Positions 1 to 12,000 of a DNA stretch of 64,000 nucleotides are shown here, one piece after another. How positions within the stretch are numbered: position 1 is the stretch's first letter; every line of letters starts with the position of its first letter. The DNA lies in assembly GCA_030142905.1 (NCBI GenBank), contig JASJOG010000029.1, forward strand, positions 844,501 through 908,500. Reading direction: 5' to 3'. The position numbers and the translations under genes are program-made. This DNA comes from Heliopora coerulea (Eukaryota > Cnidaria > Anthozoa > Scleralcyonacea > Helioporidae). The notes below the pieces were generated by a model that made no database searches, was not told the origin of the DNA, and saw only the letters and a program-made list of their open reading frames with translations.

Positions 1-1375
1 CCAATTTGCTCCACCTAAACTTTTAGAGGTTTACGTTTTGGGGGTAATCGTGATCACTGAGATTCGTCCTCATTATCTTGTTCTTTTGTTGTGAAACTAG
101 TCGCGGAGTCTGCCATGAACTAAGCACGCACGTTTGCTCTTGCCCAACACAACACAGTTGTTCAGTAAATAAGGAGTCGTTCGCTGTGCACAACTTTAGC
201 GAATCAAGTCAAAGGAATGGAATAATTAACATTTATTTTAGTGAAGTTAATTTATTAATTTATCGTAAATCCTTTTTGCTCATAATAAATGCGTCCCTTT
301 AATTTAAAGCTGGATTTTTTAAAAATGAAATGATGCTTGTTATAACCCTGAAACTGCTGTTGCTGCCAAAAGACCTTGGTGATGTCTTAATCAAGGTGAT
401 ATTTTAAGTTCAGGATTCATACTTTTCATTTTGGTCATTTCTTACTAAGGTCTTCATCCGTTTTCCCGTCAGATTTTATGTTGAGAAGGACAGCGACAGA
501 CTAGTATTTCCCTTTTTTCTGGATACTAGAGTAAGTGTAATAATGTTTGGTCATCTTAGACGGAACTTCGTAGGATTGCCTACGTTGGAGTAGTGATTTG
601 GACATGCAAACTTTGTTTAAAAGAAGGTCAAGTTCACCCACTATTGTTTAGCACGGTCAAGTTCGGCATTCTTCAGAAAAGTTAAATTTACGACAACACA
701 CCAGGTGATTTTTCTCCATTGGAATTTAATTAGATACAAAGTTACTCAGTAATTTTTCAATTTTTGAGTTTGTTCCATATTGCTGATCTCCTATCTGCAT
801 TCTTTGAATCTAGAATGGTTTCGCTCAAATCCCGGGAAAAGCGAGTGTGTCGTTATCTTGCGGCTGGGTTGTCATACGTTTTGCGTTTGCTGAGTTCTTG
901 GAAACAAACGTTCTTTTCATGCGTTAAGCACTTTCACTTTGAACCATCTCGTTCTTTGTTATGTATGATTAAGGAAACTTGAATTCTTTCACGAACTTTC
1001 GTTTTGTTTGCCTTGACCTTTTCGAAGTCCATTACAATGTAAAGTATGAAAATCAATACACTAGGAGTTGATTTGAACACCAACGTTGGTTCTCACGTTT
1101 TTTCACTTACTTCAAACTACACCTGCAAAGTTGCTAGAGAAGAGATTGTATCTTTCAGAATAGCTTAAGGTTGCTTGTTGAAGGAGTTGCGTTTGTGACC
1201 TTGTAGCTTTAGCCGGAAGTGAATTCAGCATATAGAGTTTAATATTAATGATTTGACGTTCATAAATGGTACAGGGGGTTGCTTTTGTGCCTCAGTCTAA
1301 ACTTGACTGAGATATCGTGCACACTGGAATCAAGCTATTGATAAACTTTGTTCGAAATCTCTCTATTCTACGAGA
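1..1375. other. Non-coding, no gene recognised
   Basis: Nothing here resembles a conserved protein; the short open frames are lysine/phenylalanine/serine-rich and typical of AT-rich noncoding DNA. The last few hundred bases are the presumed 5' flank of the P450 gene. No convincing TATA box could be assigned. Confidence 0.5.
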
Positions 1376-2917
1376 GTGCGCGTTTGTTGCAAGATGCATA
1401 TTTTTAATGACAGCTTTATGGAATTGTTACTTCAGAAATATCTTTCCTCCTTGCTAATCATTCTGTTTGCAGCAAGTTTGATTCTTCTGGTTTTTCGACG
1501 AATGGAGGAAAACACCGGACTTCCTCCAGGTCCGATGTCTTGGCCAGTTATCGGTAATCTTCATCAACTTGGCAGCAAACCACATGAACGACTTACAGAG
1601 TTGGCAAAGAGTTTTGGAGATGTTTATAGATTGCAACTTGGATCTCGCCGAGTTATTGTCTTGAACTCCCTAGACTATATTAAGGAAGCGTTAGTCAAGA
1701 AGTCAAACGATTTCTCTAGCCGGCCGCCGTTACGTAGTTTTAAAGCCTGCGATATTGGTGGACGAAGTGTGGCTTTTGGGCCTTATGGACCTACGTACCT
1801 TAAAAACCGCCGACTGGCTCACCTTGCAATGCACAGCTTTTTGTCCGACCACGAGCGCCTGTGTTCCCAGATCGCGAATGGTCTGCAAAAGCTTTGCAAA
1901 ACGTTTGCAGAGCACAAAGATGAATTTGATCCAATTCTAGATATAAAAAACACGATTGCAGAAATGAATTTTGCGTACACGTTTGGCGAGGACATTGACG
2001 CGAAAGATAAAGATCAACTCAGTCAATTGTTAACTGAGTCAAACCAATTTATCGAAAATAACAAGGTTGGTAATTTGGTGGACTTTCTGCCCTGGTTAAG
2101 CCCTCTGTTTGGAGGATCCGTCAAAAGAATCCAAGAAATGACTCAAGATCTCGTGAACTTTGTTAAGAAGATATACACCGAAAAGAAGGAAAAATTTAAC
2201 AAGAAGAAAAGAATTGGTTGTGTAGCTGATGCATTGGTTAGATGCTACGAGAGTGGAAAGAGTGAAAGAGTAGTTGCCCTCGGTGAAGAACTCGACCTTG
2301 ACGAAGAGAACATGGTTACAGTGTTAATGGATATATTTGGTGCTAGTGTTGAGACAACAAGCACAACTTTAGCTTGGGCAGTCCTTTATGTCGCTTCACA
2401 TCCAAGCATACAAGAACGCCTGCACAAGGAACTTGCAGACGTCGTCGGAGACAATTGCATCACCGTGGGTGACAAGCACCGTTTACCGTTCTTAGAAGCA
2501 ACCGTGTTAGAAACTCTCCGACACAGCACCGTTATTCCTTTAGCCTTACCACATTATGCAGAGCATGAGACCTCGGTAGGACCTTACAGAGTTCCTGAAG
2601 ACACCGTAGTTTTTATTAACTTATGGGGAATAAATCATGACGAAAGAGTTTTCAAAGATCCTTTAGTGTTTGACCCTGGTCGCTTTATCGATGAAGGTGG
2701 CGACGTTAACAGAGCTCGCTTTTCCTCCCTCCCTTTTTCCACGGGAACTCGTAAGTGCCTTGGCCACGTACTTGCACAGATACAACTATTTTTGCTTCTT
2801 GGAGGCCTTCTACAGAAGTTTAAGCTCGAGTCATCTGGCCGTCCTAGTCTTTCACCAGTGTTTGGATTTTCGCTTCGTCCTCAACCTTTCAGCATTAGAG
2901 TTCTTCCTAGAATTTAA
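1376..2917 (+). CDS. Cytochrome P450, clan 2 (CYP17A/CYP1-like), intronless
   Basis: A heme-thiolate monooxygenase of 513 residues, the usual length for microsomal P450s. Residues 24-41 form a hydrophobic N-terminal anchor placing the protein on the ER face. The proline hinge PPGP follows at 50-53. The I-helix oxygen-binding motif reads GASVETTS from residue 322, the ExxR pair is E379/R382, and the heme loop FSTGTRKCLG carries the axial cysteine C461. The PERF-type motif reads FDPGRF, with Gly replacing the usual Glu. The pattern around the I-helix and after ExxR resembles vertebrate CYP17A1, so a steroid or lipid substrate is possible but cannot be assigned. Met7 and Met15 are alternative starts; Met15 would shorten the lumenal tail. 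There are no introns, suggesting a retrocopy or a lineage-specific intronless P450. It probably lies inside a TBCK intron on the same strand. Confidence 0.95.
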   Translation: MRVCCKMHIFNDSFMELLLQKYLSSLLIILFAASLILLVFRRMEENTGLPPGPMSWPVIGNLHQLGSKPHERLTELAKSFGDVYRLQLGSRRVIVLNSLDYIKEALVKKSNDFSSRPPLRSFKACDIGGRSVAFGPYGPTYLKNRRLAHLAMHSFLSDHERLCSQIANGLQKLCKTFAEHKDEFDPILDIKNTIAEMNFAYTFGEDIDAKDKDQLSQLLTESNQFIENNKVGNLVDFLPWLSPLFGGSVKRIQEMTQDLVNFVKKIYTEKKEKFNKKKRIGCVADALVRCYESGKSERVVALGEELDLDEENMVTVLMDIFGASVETTSTTLAWAVLYVASHPSIQERLHKELADVVGDNCITVGDKHRLPFLEATVLETLRHSTVIPLALPHYAEHETSVGPYRVPEDTVVFINLWGINHDERVFKDPLVFDPGRFIDEGGDVNRARFSSLPFSTGTRKCLGHVLAQIQLFLLLGGLLQKFKLESSGRPSLSPVFGFSLRPQPFSIRVLPRI

Positions 2918-3146
2918 AAGTATATACTATCTGTTGTACTGATCCTTGGAATCGCTACTTCAACTAGGCAAGATATTTGCGGCTGTTGAAGCATTGATGC
3001 AGTTTTCATTTTGTTAAATTGTTAACATGTAATTAGGGAAAATGACGATGTACATTTGTTCAAATTAATTTGTGTCCTGGAATATCACGAGACCTTCGGG
3101 TACAAAGTAGTATAAAGCATGTTAATTTATCAAGGGTGATTTGAAA

Positions 3147-3152
3147 AATAAA
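3147..3152 (+). terminator. Poly(A) signal AATAAA for the P450
   Basis: Canonical AATAAA about 230 bases after the P450 stop codon, in AT-rich sequence with a T/G-rich stretch further downstream. It is the first such hexamer after the stop and the natural 3' end signal for this transcript. Confidence 0.55.
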
Positions 3153-3180
3153 GACTGTATTAACGGATATTAGTACACCG

Positions 3181-3205
<25 letters not shown>
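3181..3205. repeat. (TA)n microsatellite
   Basis: An uninterrupted run of alternating T and A just downstream of the P450 poly(A) signal. A shorter TA run lies near 4181-4198. Confidence 0.9.
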
Positions 3206-3212
<7 letters not shown>

Positions 3213-5573
3213 GAAACGAAAAGACCTTTGACTTTTTTGTCGTCATTAATAAGATTCACCTTGACTTTATTTTAAGAACATCGCATGAGCCCAAACACAT
3301 TGCTCTTTGTAGAGCCATGCTGATTTTGAAACAGTATAGTTAAAGTACAATAAATCTTTTGTGTTTTTATACTCGTACGAAATTTGATGCTGTTCTCTTA
3401 GTGTGTATGTATACATATTGCTGGAGCAGACTAAGATATCTATTTTTATATTATATTTATATATTTTTCTATATTTTTATATTATATTTTGTGAGTTGCG
3501 AGAGGTAATGAATTGTATTTTCCCTAAAACCTAGTTAGCTTTGTTTATTTGCTGAACTATTTCTGATCGTAAGATTCGTTGACTTAGTTGTTTCGTGCAA
3601 TTATGTAGAAGATGGTTCTTACTTAGGCAATATTGTGAGCCAGATTGGGAAGAGCCTACCGTGAAATCGGTTCTTTCGTGACAACGCTTTTACCTCCCAT
3701 CTGCTTCAATTAAGCATGACTTACGCCAAGGTTATGCAAACTGTTGTTTTTTTTTCTAAATCATTTGACTTTTCTCAAACTTACTGGCTTGTATATCGAA
3801 GAGAATTTTTTCTTTTTTTATGTTATTCAACTTCTTTTCTTAACATCAGCTACTTTCATTTTCTCTCTCTTTGTCAAAACTCTGTCAAAGCTACATCCCT
3901 GTTTGCTCCCGCTGTGTGTGATAGTACCGTTTAATTAACTTGCTTAGTTTAATTTAACCAAAGTCAATAGTTTAGGTTACTCATGTAAGAATAAGCAGGG
4001 ATATTTTTAGAACGACCAGTTTTGTTTTCATACAAAACAACTGCGTCTGGCTGACTGGCCTCACCCTTTTGACGTTGTATTGTCGTGCGTTTGATGGGAA
4101 TGCTTCACTGTGTAGTGACCCAATCCATAAACATCCTTTGAACTTAGAGCCCTATGGTAGGTTGAGAAAAGAAGCTAAGGTATATATATATATATATGAA
4201 TAACATATGAGTATCAACTTCTGATAATAAATTAGTACGACAACCGTTAAGTTACAATATTTAGACGATCTTTGACAATGAAAAAGTCCAGTTTGATTTA
4301 TCGACGATCATGACTTACCGTCTACGACAAGTAGCAGGGGCGAAAGAGAGTTTGCGCAAGTGTTTTGGTTTATTTTAATTATCAATACGCTGACTTTTTT
4401 GTACCATAACTTTCAAATCACGACAATAGAATGTTTTAGATTATTTCTCCAAGCGGTAATTGTTCCGTGAGTTAAGGTGCACTTTCGTCATACACGTGAG
4501 GTGATACGGTAATTTTTTGTGCCCCGGTCTTTTGGACATGTTGTATGAACTAGATTGACTTGTTTTATGTCAATGAAACCATTATCTGATCTTAGTCTAA
4601 CCATGGCTCTAAAATATACTCAAAATGAAATCGAAAAGCTAAATTGGTTTAATTAGATTTAGGAACGACACAAAGTTGAGTCAAATTATCTTTCACAGCC
4701 CAGGAAAATTTTCGTGTCACCAGGGTGGGTTGTTAAAATAGCTATCCCGATCTTATATATAATCCACCACTAAACCTAATTGTTGACTGAGCTACTAAAG
4801 TCATCAAATATTTTGCACTAGAACTGAACCCTGTTTTGTTAAACAAACAAAGTGGAAAACGAAAACAATACGCTTGCAGAAGAAGAATTCAAAAGAGGTC
4901 ATGTTAACGATATTGAACCTTGTTAACCTGTAACGTCATCCGACTGTGATACCTTCTTTTTAAATTTACTCTATTCTTGGTCACGACATTTAAGTTCTGA
5001 GAACAGCAGTGTTTACATGACATCCTGTCTTGACTCCTCATTGATAAATGCCAGCTGAATTTTTTGCCGTTCCCGGGTTATTAAACAAATTCTGAGGTTA
5101 TGAGTGAGTGATCTAATCTATTGTATGCATTTTGACGATGATTATCAAAGCGACGATGCCAATAATGCCAAGGTCGAGTATTTGCAAGTACTAATAATTT
5201 GAAAGGATATAGGTAAGAATCGCCTATATCAATGGTGAATTGAAATGAAATAAAGACTTTCCGTTCCATCAGGGATGAGTCATTTATTATACCTCGTTAG
5301 ACGGAATAACTTTTGCCTGTCGGTTACTTAGGGGTCTGTGAGTGCTAAATATCTCAGTTTACTTTAGGTTCGTAGTATGCTACGGTGGTAAATGTTCGTA
5401 ACTTTAGGGTCCCTGAAATCTTTGCTTTTAAATCACTGCTGTTTTACAAGGATCATTTGTTTTGCTTTATAATTAAGTTTTGTATTAGGTATTAACGTCT
5501 GATAAAACTGTAAAAGTTGTCACGCCAAACCTCAGTTGGTAGCTGGTTTTTGTGTTTCACAATTAGCCTCAAG
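3206..5573. other. Non-coding, no gene recognised
   Basis: AT-rich sequence without an exon I can support. No TBCK-like exon was found on the + strand. It probably belongs to a TBCK intron. Confidence 0.45.
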
Positions 5574-5754
5574 CAGGGACGGCGGAGCGGAATTACGAGT
5601 GGGGGGAGGGGCTTGAGATAAAAATACAGCATTTTGTATGCTTCTCTGGGAAATTGCAAAGCGAGTGTTTTAAAGCGTAGTTGTTTCGACATTACATTTG
5701 AAAAAAAGTGGGGGGGCTACAGCCCCTGCAGCCCCCCCGGCTCCGCCGTCCCTG
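5574..5754. mobile_element. Small non-autonomous DNA transposon (MITE)
   Basis: The 181-bp segment begins CAGGGACGGCGGAGCGG and ends with the near-complement CCGGCTCCGCCGTCCCTG, giving terminal inverted repeats of about 17 bp. The interior is GC-richer than the flanks and contains G and C homopolymers. The CAGGG start is compatible with hAT MITEs. A clean 8-bp target duplication is not evident (left flank GCCTCAAG, right flank TCAACGTT). Confidence 0.6.
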
Positions 5755-8093
5755 TCAACGTTGTTCTGTTCTTTTCATAACCAGCGGATTATTTCATCTA
5801 TATCTGAAAGAAAGTTATTCGATAAACAGGCCAAACAAACAGTTTGGTACTGGTAAGTTCTTAAGAAAGCGTGAGTACATGAACTATCGACGGCACTACT
5901 CAAATAACAACGTAAATAAGATGTATTAGCAACTGTCGTTTTGGTTCTGGAATAGTGAATCAACTTGTCTCTCAACTTTCACCTGTTCCTCTCGGGATCT
6001 GTTAAACTCAGTAATCGCTTCAAACTATGAGATACGCCGCTAACTTTTAGCACTTTCATTTGAAACATTTTTATCCATTGTAACTGTGGTTGATTCAAAC
6101 GGTATAATTTTGTTACTAAGTTGGAGTGGGAGTAACAAAACTATATCGATGTAAATGTTGGTGATTATGCTAATATGTTTGTATCAAATTGTCACTGTTG
6201 ATATTATTCATATTATGTGGGCATCATGAGACCTGCTTTGCCAAAAAGACGTTGCGACAATTATTGTGGTTTGGTTGAATCTTGGAACGACAAGCCTGCA
6301 AATACGTAGGAGTGAACGGCGGAATTTTGAGGATATTGACAATGGAATTATAAGTGAAAATCTATCTTCATAGTGACAAACCACTTTCGTTGATTACTTC
6401 CGCCGTGGCTTTTTAAAATACTTCGCGTGCAAGTTAGAGTTGCATGTATATTTTGTTCGCCATTATTTACCATTATGTTACCGACACAGGATGCACTTTT
6501 AGCTGAATCGAAACTACATTCAGATTCTCTACACAGCTAACTGAATTATCTATAAACTTATTATTTTTTTTATCTATAAGAACCTGTAGTCAAGTGTCTT
6601 TTGAGGTTCTTGTATGGTTTCCTGCTGGATAGCTATATAATGCCTGGAGTGTAAACACCATCACGTGTGTCAGCTTAAAAATTCTCAATATCATTGCTAC
6701 AAGTCCCCACTTGTATTTTCCAATTTTAAAAAGTGTTTGGAGTTCACAACTATGTTGATTGATGTTGAAGTTAGCCATTCCTGTAACATTTGTGCATAAG
6801 GTTTTCTTCGGTTTAGGATTCATTTCAGTTACAAAATCGTAAATTGCTATTAGAATCTGTTCTGCAGTTAATACAATGAAATACTCCTATATGTTCAATT
6901 TTGTAGGCTTTGTTGAGAAGAAACTAATTGGGAGTTACTGCAAAGCCGTGGTGATTCGAACCAATTTTAAGAAAGTTGCTCAAGAAGCTTAAAACATTAG
7001 TAGGTGCTGTCTGATAATGCCAAAAGGATAACGTTATCACATAACCGTCTTCTTTGTTAGCTAAGCATTAATTTTGGAACTGCTGAAGCGAGGTGCTTAA
7101 ACTGGTTCAGTAACTAACACGAGCAGATTTAGAGCGGGCTCGAAGGGTTCGTGGCCGTTCCTTTTCTCTGTAAACAAATTTTTGGAAAAGATGCTTAGCT
7201 CGATTACTGGCAACGAAAGTGTTGTTTTCATCCTTCAAAATATCGTGACCGTTTAAATAGTGCACACTTCAAAATAATAATCTCTGCAGAGAAATTTATT
7301 CTCGCGATGGAACAGTATTTCATCAAAGGTGCGATAAATCAACTTGCATGTTCGTGGTTTAGGGCTTCAACCCCGTCACTGTTTACTCAATGAATTTCGA
7401 TGGCGTTAGCAAACCACCCATGAGTCATCATCGAATCGATTGATATTTACCACAATTAATGCTGATCGCAATCGAGATGCAGATAATCTTGCACCGTGTG
7501 AACGGAGTACAGCTATGATGGTTGATATCAATATTTGTATTTGAAATTCACTTGATTGTAACAACACTCTTCATTTAATTTAGCTTAAAAACTCCTGCAG
7601 AAGACATTTTTCTGTATATTAAAATCGTCGACAGGACATTCTTTCCGGCCATCTCCTGAATTCTTGGATCCGCCTCTGGCTGGGGATGTTTTGAATGGCG
7701 AGTCATATCACAACTCCAAATCCGAGAGTGTCGTGTTTCATGTGCTGCGGCGGAAGTTTCATCTCTTATGTCCTTAATACAGTAACAAAAATATACCAAG
7801 CGTTCATTTCAATTAATTACCACAAACTAAATACAAACGGAGCTAGTGTGGTGCATGAGAATTGAACATTTTCGGGAAAATTACTATTTTGTTAGGCTTA
7901 AGTGAGCAATAGTTTGTTATCCCTTTTTCACACTAAAAGAGGTCAGCCTTATAAACATTTCAAATGCTGGCGCACATACAAATCCGTTATGTTGTATGGA
8001 AGATAAAAAATATGTTGTGGAAAATTTCTTTTCCACATCTTTATTTGAGAAATGTTTATCAAAGGTGAAAAGTGTAGTGTACTTGTGTTTATA

Positions 8094-8095
<2 letters not shown>
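5755..8095. other. Non-coding, no gene recognised
   Basis: No supported gene. One stretch at about 7600-7790 is open in a + frame after a fair splice acceptor, but its translation does not fit any part of TBCK or P450 and it was not accepted. Confidence 0.4.
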
Positions 8096-8171
<76 letters not shown>

Positions 8172-8177
8172 GTATAT
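8096..8177. repeat. (TA)n microsatellite, left of a foldback repeat
   Basis: Long TA run broken by one TGTGTG segment. It abuts the left arm of the palindromic repeat at 8178-8293. Confidence 0.9.
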
Positions 8178-8293
8178 ATGGGATTATATCGCTTACCTCA
8201 AAAAGTCACTTCAGGTGACTGAGTCACCTGAAGATTCTTCCCCAAGATGAAACAGGCTGTAGTGACTTTTTGAGGTAAGCGATATAATCCCAT
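8178..8293. repeat. Perfect 33-bp inverted repeat (foldback), Penelope-like terminus candidate
   Basis: Bases 8178-8210 and 8261-8293 are exact reverse complements over 33 positions. Between them lies a further hairpin: CTTCAGGTGAC at 8209-8219 pairs perfectly with GTCACCTGAAG at 8223-8233 across a TGA loop. The unit sits between TA microsatellites and looks like two copies of one terminus joined head to head. Such inverted partial copies are common for Penelope-like retroelements. The family assignment is inference; no reverse transcriptase is present here. Confidence 0.75.
8222..8267 (+). ncRNA. Candidate minimal hammerhead ribozyme
   Basis: Read as RNA, 8222-8227 (AGUCAC) pairs perfectly with 8262-8267 (GUGACU) as stem I. 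The core box CUGAAGA is at 8228-8234. Stem II is UCUU/AAGA with a CCCC loop at 8236-8247. The GAAA box is at 8249-8252. A two-base-pair stem III (CA/UG, loop GGC) at 8253-8259 precedes the UA cleavage dinucleotide at 8260-8261. All three stems and both conserved boxes occur in the right order. The deviation is a U-U juxtaposition at the base of stem II where a G-C pair is normal. Short-stem-III hammerheads are known from Penelope-like elements, which fits the repeat context. Activity is untested. Confidence 0.5.
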
Positions 8294-8349
8294 TTGCTCT
8301 TTCTTTGCGTTATTGAGCCCTCTTTGCATTTCGTAAACCTAAACGTTCA

Positions 8350-8449
8350 CGTATATACGTATATATATATATATATACGTATATATATATATATATATAT
8401 ATACGTATATATATATACATATATATATATATGTATATATATATATATG

Positions 8450-8492
<43 letters not shown>

Positions 8493-8512
8493 ATATGTAT
8501 ATATGTATATAG
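8350..8512. repeat. (TA)n / (TATG)n microsatellite
   Basis: Alternating TA tract interrupted by periodic ACG and ATG units. It creates a spurious Tyr/Ile/Met-rich open frame that is not a gene. Confidence 0.9.
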
Positions 8513-8905
8513 AATTAATTTTAAAAGTAGTCTTGTTGGTATTAAAAAATGACTCCGTCTAACAGTATATCAATTTATTTTACCTTTCTAAAGTTGTCGA
8601 GTTGAGATTTAAGTATGTTCATTGATTTTCTCTCTTGAACTCCTCCAGCTCTTTCTTCTTTATGTCCCTTCCCTCGTCCTTCCTACATCCGTTCGTCCGC
8701 TAGCCGTTCTTTTTCTTTATTCTATTTTCAACTACCCTCTCCGCTCTTCAGTTTCCTAAAAGTGTCAGTCCCGTAATTACTAGCAATCCCTGTCTTCCCT
8801 CTGCGCTGAACTCATTTTCTCTAACCTAATACTTACCCCATCTCGCTTGTCAGTGAAGTGGTCCGTCCTATTCACAAACTATGAGCCTTTTCTTGTTTTG
8901 ATTAG
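8513..8905. other. TBCK intron, nothing recognised
   Basis: Pyrimidine-rich intronic sequence ending in the acceptor TTGATTAG used by the first recognised TBCK exon. Confidence 0.5.
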
Positions 8906-9067
8906 ATGTATTTCCTCTTCATAAGATTTACCATTTATGGGATACATTGCTTCTTGGTAATTCGTCATTTCCATTGTTCATTGGAGTGACGATATTGCAG
9001 CAACTTCGGACGCAACTTTTGACGTATGGCTTTAATGAATGCATTCTACTTTTTTCTGACATGCCAG
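8906..9067 (+). CDS. TBCK: TBCK exon: end of TBC domain
   Basis: Acceptor TTGATTAG, donor GTGAGT. It enters with two bases of a split codon and leaves in phase 1. It encodes [18 protein letters not shown], then the helix [20 protein letters not shown] ending SDMP. This is nearly identical to the human TBCK segment just after the AIPWFLTMFTH stretch, whose exon should lie upstream of this window. Confidence 0.9.
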
Positions 9068-12000
9068 GTGAGTTGAATAGTTAAAGCCCGTATAAGTAAC
9101 TTTACCAAGGTTTACCGTACATCCCCGGGTTTTTTTTTGGGGGGGGTTGTTGTCTTTTTGGGGGTTTTTTATCGACAAAATGTTTTGAAAGTTTTAAAAA
9201 TGTTTTAAAAAGAAAGTCATAATGTAAACATGGTCAACAACAAAAACAGAGAAGCTATTAGCTATTGTAGGTGTATTGTTTTAGCAGATGAGTGATCTTA
9301 GGGGCTGTAATGCTTGTTTGTGGATTCTAAACTCTTGGGTTCATGCCGTGACGGTGACATTGACTTCTTGTCATAATATTATTGTTTTTGTATTTTTTGT
9401 TCTAAGCAGATTTATTTTTTTGCTTTGAAACCTGTCCATCGCAAGGAAACAATGTCCTCTGCAATTTTGTCCAGTTATAATTAATGATTTCAATTACTCT
9501 AAAAACGATTTTGGGTTAATCCTTAGCTGTTTTCAGTTTCCAGTAATAATGAGGGCGATTTTAAATTAAATTTAACTTTTAGGCTGTCTTATGACCTTTA
9601 AAACCCGTCAATTTCTTTCGCATTCTCAAGGGATAGTTTGGAATGATGGGCGAGGAGTGGGTGTGTTATTCGTATTTCTAGTTTATTTACTACAAACCAA
9701 CAAAGAAGAAATAACATACAAAAGCTCTTTCCATGCTTTAATTTTATACGTAGTTTGATTTTCTCCTCATACATTAAATAAGCTATATTCCTGTTTAACG
9801 CATGCCCACGCGTGAAAGATTTTATTTTGCGCGATAGGGAAACGTCGAACGATATGTTCGATTAATTTCTATCGGTCTGCGTGAAATGAAGCATTGTCCG
9901 TGTTTTCAAGGAGGGGAAGTTTGGGTAAACGAGAAATGGAGGTAATTGTTTCTACCGCTATTTGAAATGACCTTAAAAGCACTGAAAGTTGTATTTAAAA
10001 CAACTCTTCCTTTGAGCTCGTGTCGCCACGGCCATTTTTTGTCCTCTTAGAATTCCAGTCGGTTTTATATAACTCGATGGAAACAACAAAATGTTTTTAT
10101 ATCCTAAATATCTATGCTATACTCAGATACTTAGATTAGTGGAAAGGTTGGCTGGCAAACAGGCAGACAGAAAAGAAAACAGACTGGTGGGCAAGTAGCT
10201 AGGATAGAAATATACATACATACACACATACATACCTACATACATTCATACATACATGCATACAAGCATGCATGCATGCATACATACATACTTACGTTCA
10301 CACATACATACATGCATACATACGTTCAAACATAAATAAATACATACATAAATTCATACATACATACTAGCATACGCATGCACGTCCATATTCATATCCA
10401 TGTGTCTGTATTTGACGGTGTATTTCGCCTTTAAGGAAAAGGAATTCTTAACTGTACCACAGTTAAGGTCAGAGAAGTGTCCACGAATATCTGTCCAGGA
10501 CATGCTACAGATTCTTGGTATGAGAAATGGAGATAAAAAAGGCAGTACGTGTTAATCTTTTATAATATTTTTCTAAAGTATAATAGAAAATACTCTGTGA
10601 TATCTACTTCTTGCAGCGTTGACAAAATGATGTTAATTTTCAGTGGGATCACGTTTTAGTAGGGGCATTTGTACTATTTAAAAACTAGCTATAGTGTTTT
10701 ATTGGTTTAAACACCAGCCGACCGTCGAGCTGTTTTAATAACTACAAAAACGAACCATTTAATAAGTTTATTGACCAAGTAAGTTTGAAAATTAATGTCT
10801 GCATTCAAGAACCCAACATGAAGTTTATCAAAAGCAGCAATCGTCTTTTCAGAGTCTTGGTCGGAGGAAGCTGTTTTTCATTTGTCTAGCGTTTGGCTTT
10901 GTTGGCTAGAATCTCGCTAGGAGAGGGGGGGCTTCATTACACGATAATTATAACTTTAAATATTAATAACTGACGTAATAAAATCCTGGTGATGGAAAGA
11001 AATCAAGGAACAGTTGTTAGGATAGTGGACATTAACGATAAGGAGTTAGTACAGGTGGAGGATTTCAAGTACCTGGGGTCAGTGCTGGAAGTAGAAGGAG
11101 GCTCGTGGAAAGCAGTGAAGCAGAGAGTGAAGGTAGCGTGGATGAAATGGAGGGAAATGTCAGGAGTCACTTGCGATAAGAAGATACCACGGAAGTTAAA
11201 ATGCAAAATTTACAGGACAGTAATAAGACCGGTGCTGTTATACGGAGCGGAATGCTGGACAATGAGGAAAAAAGAAGAGAATTTGCTGAAAAGAACGGAG
11301 ATGCGAATGTTGAGATGGATTCTGGGAGTGTTGTTAGAAGATAAGATAAGAAATGATGAAATAAGAAGAAGATGTGGTGTGGTATGCATTGCAGAGAAGG
11401 TTAAGGAAGCAAGGTTAAGATGGTATGGACATGTGTTAAGGAGAAGCGAAGAAGAGCCAATTAGAAGTATTACGGAACTAAACATAGAGGGAAACAGAGG
11501 ACGGGGGAGACCTAAGAAGAGATGATCAGATTGCGTGAAAGAAGATTTGAAGGAGAAAGGACTAACATCAGATATGACGAGGGACAGAAGCTATTGGAGA
11601 ACCAGAATCCGAGCAGCCGACCCTGGGACAGCCTGGGACTAGGGCTGTGTAAAAGAAGAAGACGACGAAGAAGAAGACGTGAATGATATGGAAAAATATT
11701 GGTCCGGCCCCTATCGGGGGTACCGAACCCGCTTCTACCGCCCCTGAATCACATAATATGTTAGTGAGTCTTAAATGATTGTTTTAGCTTAATTACCTAC
11801 CTCCTTGATTCCTGCCATATGTGTTTCTACCTTTACATTAGACATCATATGTCAGTTGCCAAGCTGAATAAATTATAAACTGATTAATAAGATGCACGTA
11901 TTTTGTCCTTTCAAGTCATCACTGGAAAATCAATCCCAGAGTCTCAAGTTATGAACAAAACGAAAGCAAAAGCTTGGAGAATCGTTCTGGATGTTCGTCC

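Noticed and set aside
7600..7790. Exon-like + frame after a CTCCTGCAG acceptor
   Set aside because: The translation does not match the expected TBCK segment at this place and no domain is visible; the donor is unclear.
8294..8512. Tyr/Ile/Met-only open frame
   Set aside because: Pure consequence of the TA/TATG microsatellite.
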